Below the pieces are notes generated by a model. It had not been told where the DNA came from, did not search any database, and saw only the letters and a list, made by a program, of their open reading frames with translations. Shown here piece by piece: positions 63,476 to 64,000 of a DNA stretch of 64,000 bases; position 1 is the first letter of the stretch; each line of letters opens with the position of its first letter. The stretch comes from Pseudomonadota bacterium. GTDB lineage: Bacteria > Myxococcota_A > UBA796 > SXON01. The translations under genes were made by a program, and so were the position numbers. The stretch spans positions 60,393-124,392 of the forward strand of contig JAUXQH010000057.1 of NCBI GenBank assembly GCA_030685065.1, written 5' to 3'.

Positions 63476-64000
63476 ATGAAGACCGTGCAGATCGAACAGG
63501 AGGTCGCCTGTACGTCTCCGCCGGAGACGCTCTGGCCGCTGCTGGCCGACACAGCGAGGCTGAACCGGATCGTCGGCATGGCGCCGCTGGAGCTGACCCC
63601 GATCGACGGCGCGGGCAGCGAGCGGTTCCACGTCAAGACGAAGCTGGACGGCTTTCCGGCCGAGTACGACGAAGAGCCCTTCGAGTGGCACTCCCCCGAC
63701 AGCTTCGTGGTGCGACGCAACATGACGCAGGGCGCGCTCCACAGCCTGCAGATGGGCCTCGAGGTGCTCCCCGGGACCTCGGGCGGGTCACGCGTCGTCT
63801 GGCGCCTCGCGTTCACGGTGAAGCTCGCGCTCCTGGCCCCGCTCACCCGCCTGATCGGGGGGTGGCGCATGGACACCATCGTGAAGGCCACCAAGGCCTT
63901 CGACGCCTCGCTCGGGGCGCCGCCGGCGCCCGCTGCCCACGGCCCGCTCTCCGACGGCTTCACGCGCGTGATCACCAACCTCGAGTCCGTGTTGGATCGT
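63476..64000 (+). CDS. SRPBCC/DUF5939-type domain, probable cyclase N terminus (partial)
   Basis: An open frame of 175 codons from ATG 63476 runs off the right edge with no stop. It reads IEQEVACTSPPETLWPLLADTARLNRIVG, EYDEEPFEWHSPDSFVVRRNMTQGALHSLQMGLEVLP, VVWRLAFTVKLALLAPLTRLIGGWRM, a START-like fold. The LADTARLN and EEPFEW..P signatures match the N-terminal domain found before class III adenylate/guanylate cyclase domains (DUF5939). The cyclase part is not visible, so the product is tentative. Confidence 0.7.
   Translation, partial: MKTVQIEQEVACTSPPETLWPLLADTARLNRIVGMAPLELTPIDGAGSERFHVKTKLDGFPAEYDEEPFEWHSPDSFVVRRNMTQGALHSLQMGLEVLPGTSGGSRVVWRLAFTVKLALLAPLTRLIGGWRMDTIVKATKAFDASLGAPPAPAAHGPLSDGFTRVITNLESVLDR

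Overview
The window is about 64 kb of very GC-rich DNA from what looks like a myxobacterium or related Myxococcota. The evidence is composition plus protein architecture: many short lipoproteins with lipoboxes, Asp-Thr and Asp-Ser simple linkers, putative metal-binding repeats of the DCDD...CDG-x-DxDCDG type, FG-GAP and BNR propellers, a trypsin-like protease ending in a MYXO-CTERM-like tail, an effector-associated domain (EAD1), and a probable DUF5939-type cyclase N terminus. Genes are densely packed, often with ATGA, GTGA or TGATG stop/start overlaps. I found no tRNA, rRNA, CRISPR, insertion sequence or phage genes.

Layout. 1-4584 (+): end of a System I cytochrome c maturation operon (ccmF, ccmG, ccmH, ccmI, preceded by a probable ccmE tail). 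4574-5169 (-): two small membrane proteins. 5457-15382 (+): a 10-kb run of secreted or lipid-anchored proteins (subtilisin-like protease, unknown lipoprotein, ASH/choice-of-anchor lipoprotein, BNR protein, FG-GAP protein). 15472-17382 (+): mutM and a DUF72 protein. 17383-21285 (-): envelope cluster with beta-barrel-like proteins, a 3-cysteine ferredoxin and a zinc metalloprotease lipoprotein. 21357-23322 (+): phosphopantetheinyl transferase, cobU and cobS. 24488-26917 (+): a membrane-tethered sigma-factor-like protein, a TPR protein with a zincin-like tail, and an MBL-fold hydrolase. 26942-30451 (-): outer-membrane lipoprotein, ABC-F ATPase Uup, and an EAD1-TM-SH3 protein. 30587-32397 (+): CotH-like lipoprotein and a Usp.

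32422-37844 (-): large FG-GAP lipoprotein, GT2 glycosyltransferase, tandem Usp, aldehyde dehydrogenase. 37904-41417 (-): ATP-grasp, AI-2E-type permease, trypsin-like protease and a Cys-rich lipoprotein. 41540-44492 (+): a duplicated pair of solute-binding/LysM proteins and a coiled-coil lipoprotein. 44514-49717 (-): membrane protein with a CBM-like module, guaA, and two envelope proteins sharing a C-terminal domain. 49879-50739 (+): an XdhC-family protein. 50747-58228 (-): response regulator with a BldC/MerR-type HTH, FHA protein, dnaB, rplI, rpsF, pth, rplY, prs, with rpsR missing from its usual place. 58327-60324 (-): alkaline phosphatase lipoprotein. 60390-62830 (+): SagB-type oxidoreductase, DUF2007-like/zinc-ribbon protein and YHS lipoprotein. 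Right edge: recX (-) and a truncated SRPBCC/DUF5939-like gene (+).

The replication, translation and nucleotide genes form a coherent housekeeping block and the ccm genes a complete thioether-ligation module. The remainder is mostly cell-surface biology of unknown purpose. The best candidates for undescribed systems are the duplicated SBP-LysM pair, the sigma-like membrane module behind an 11-bp tandem repeat, and the EAD1-TM-SH3 protein beside a repeat-rich divergent promoter. Family assignments rest on reading the translated sequences; no database search was run.
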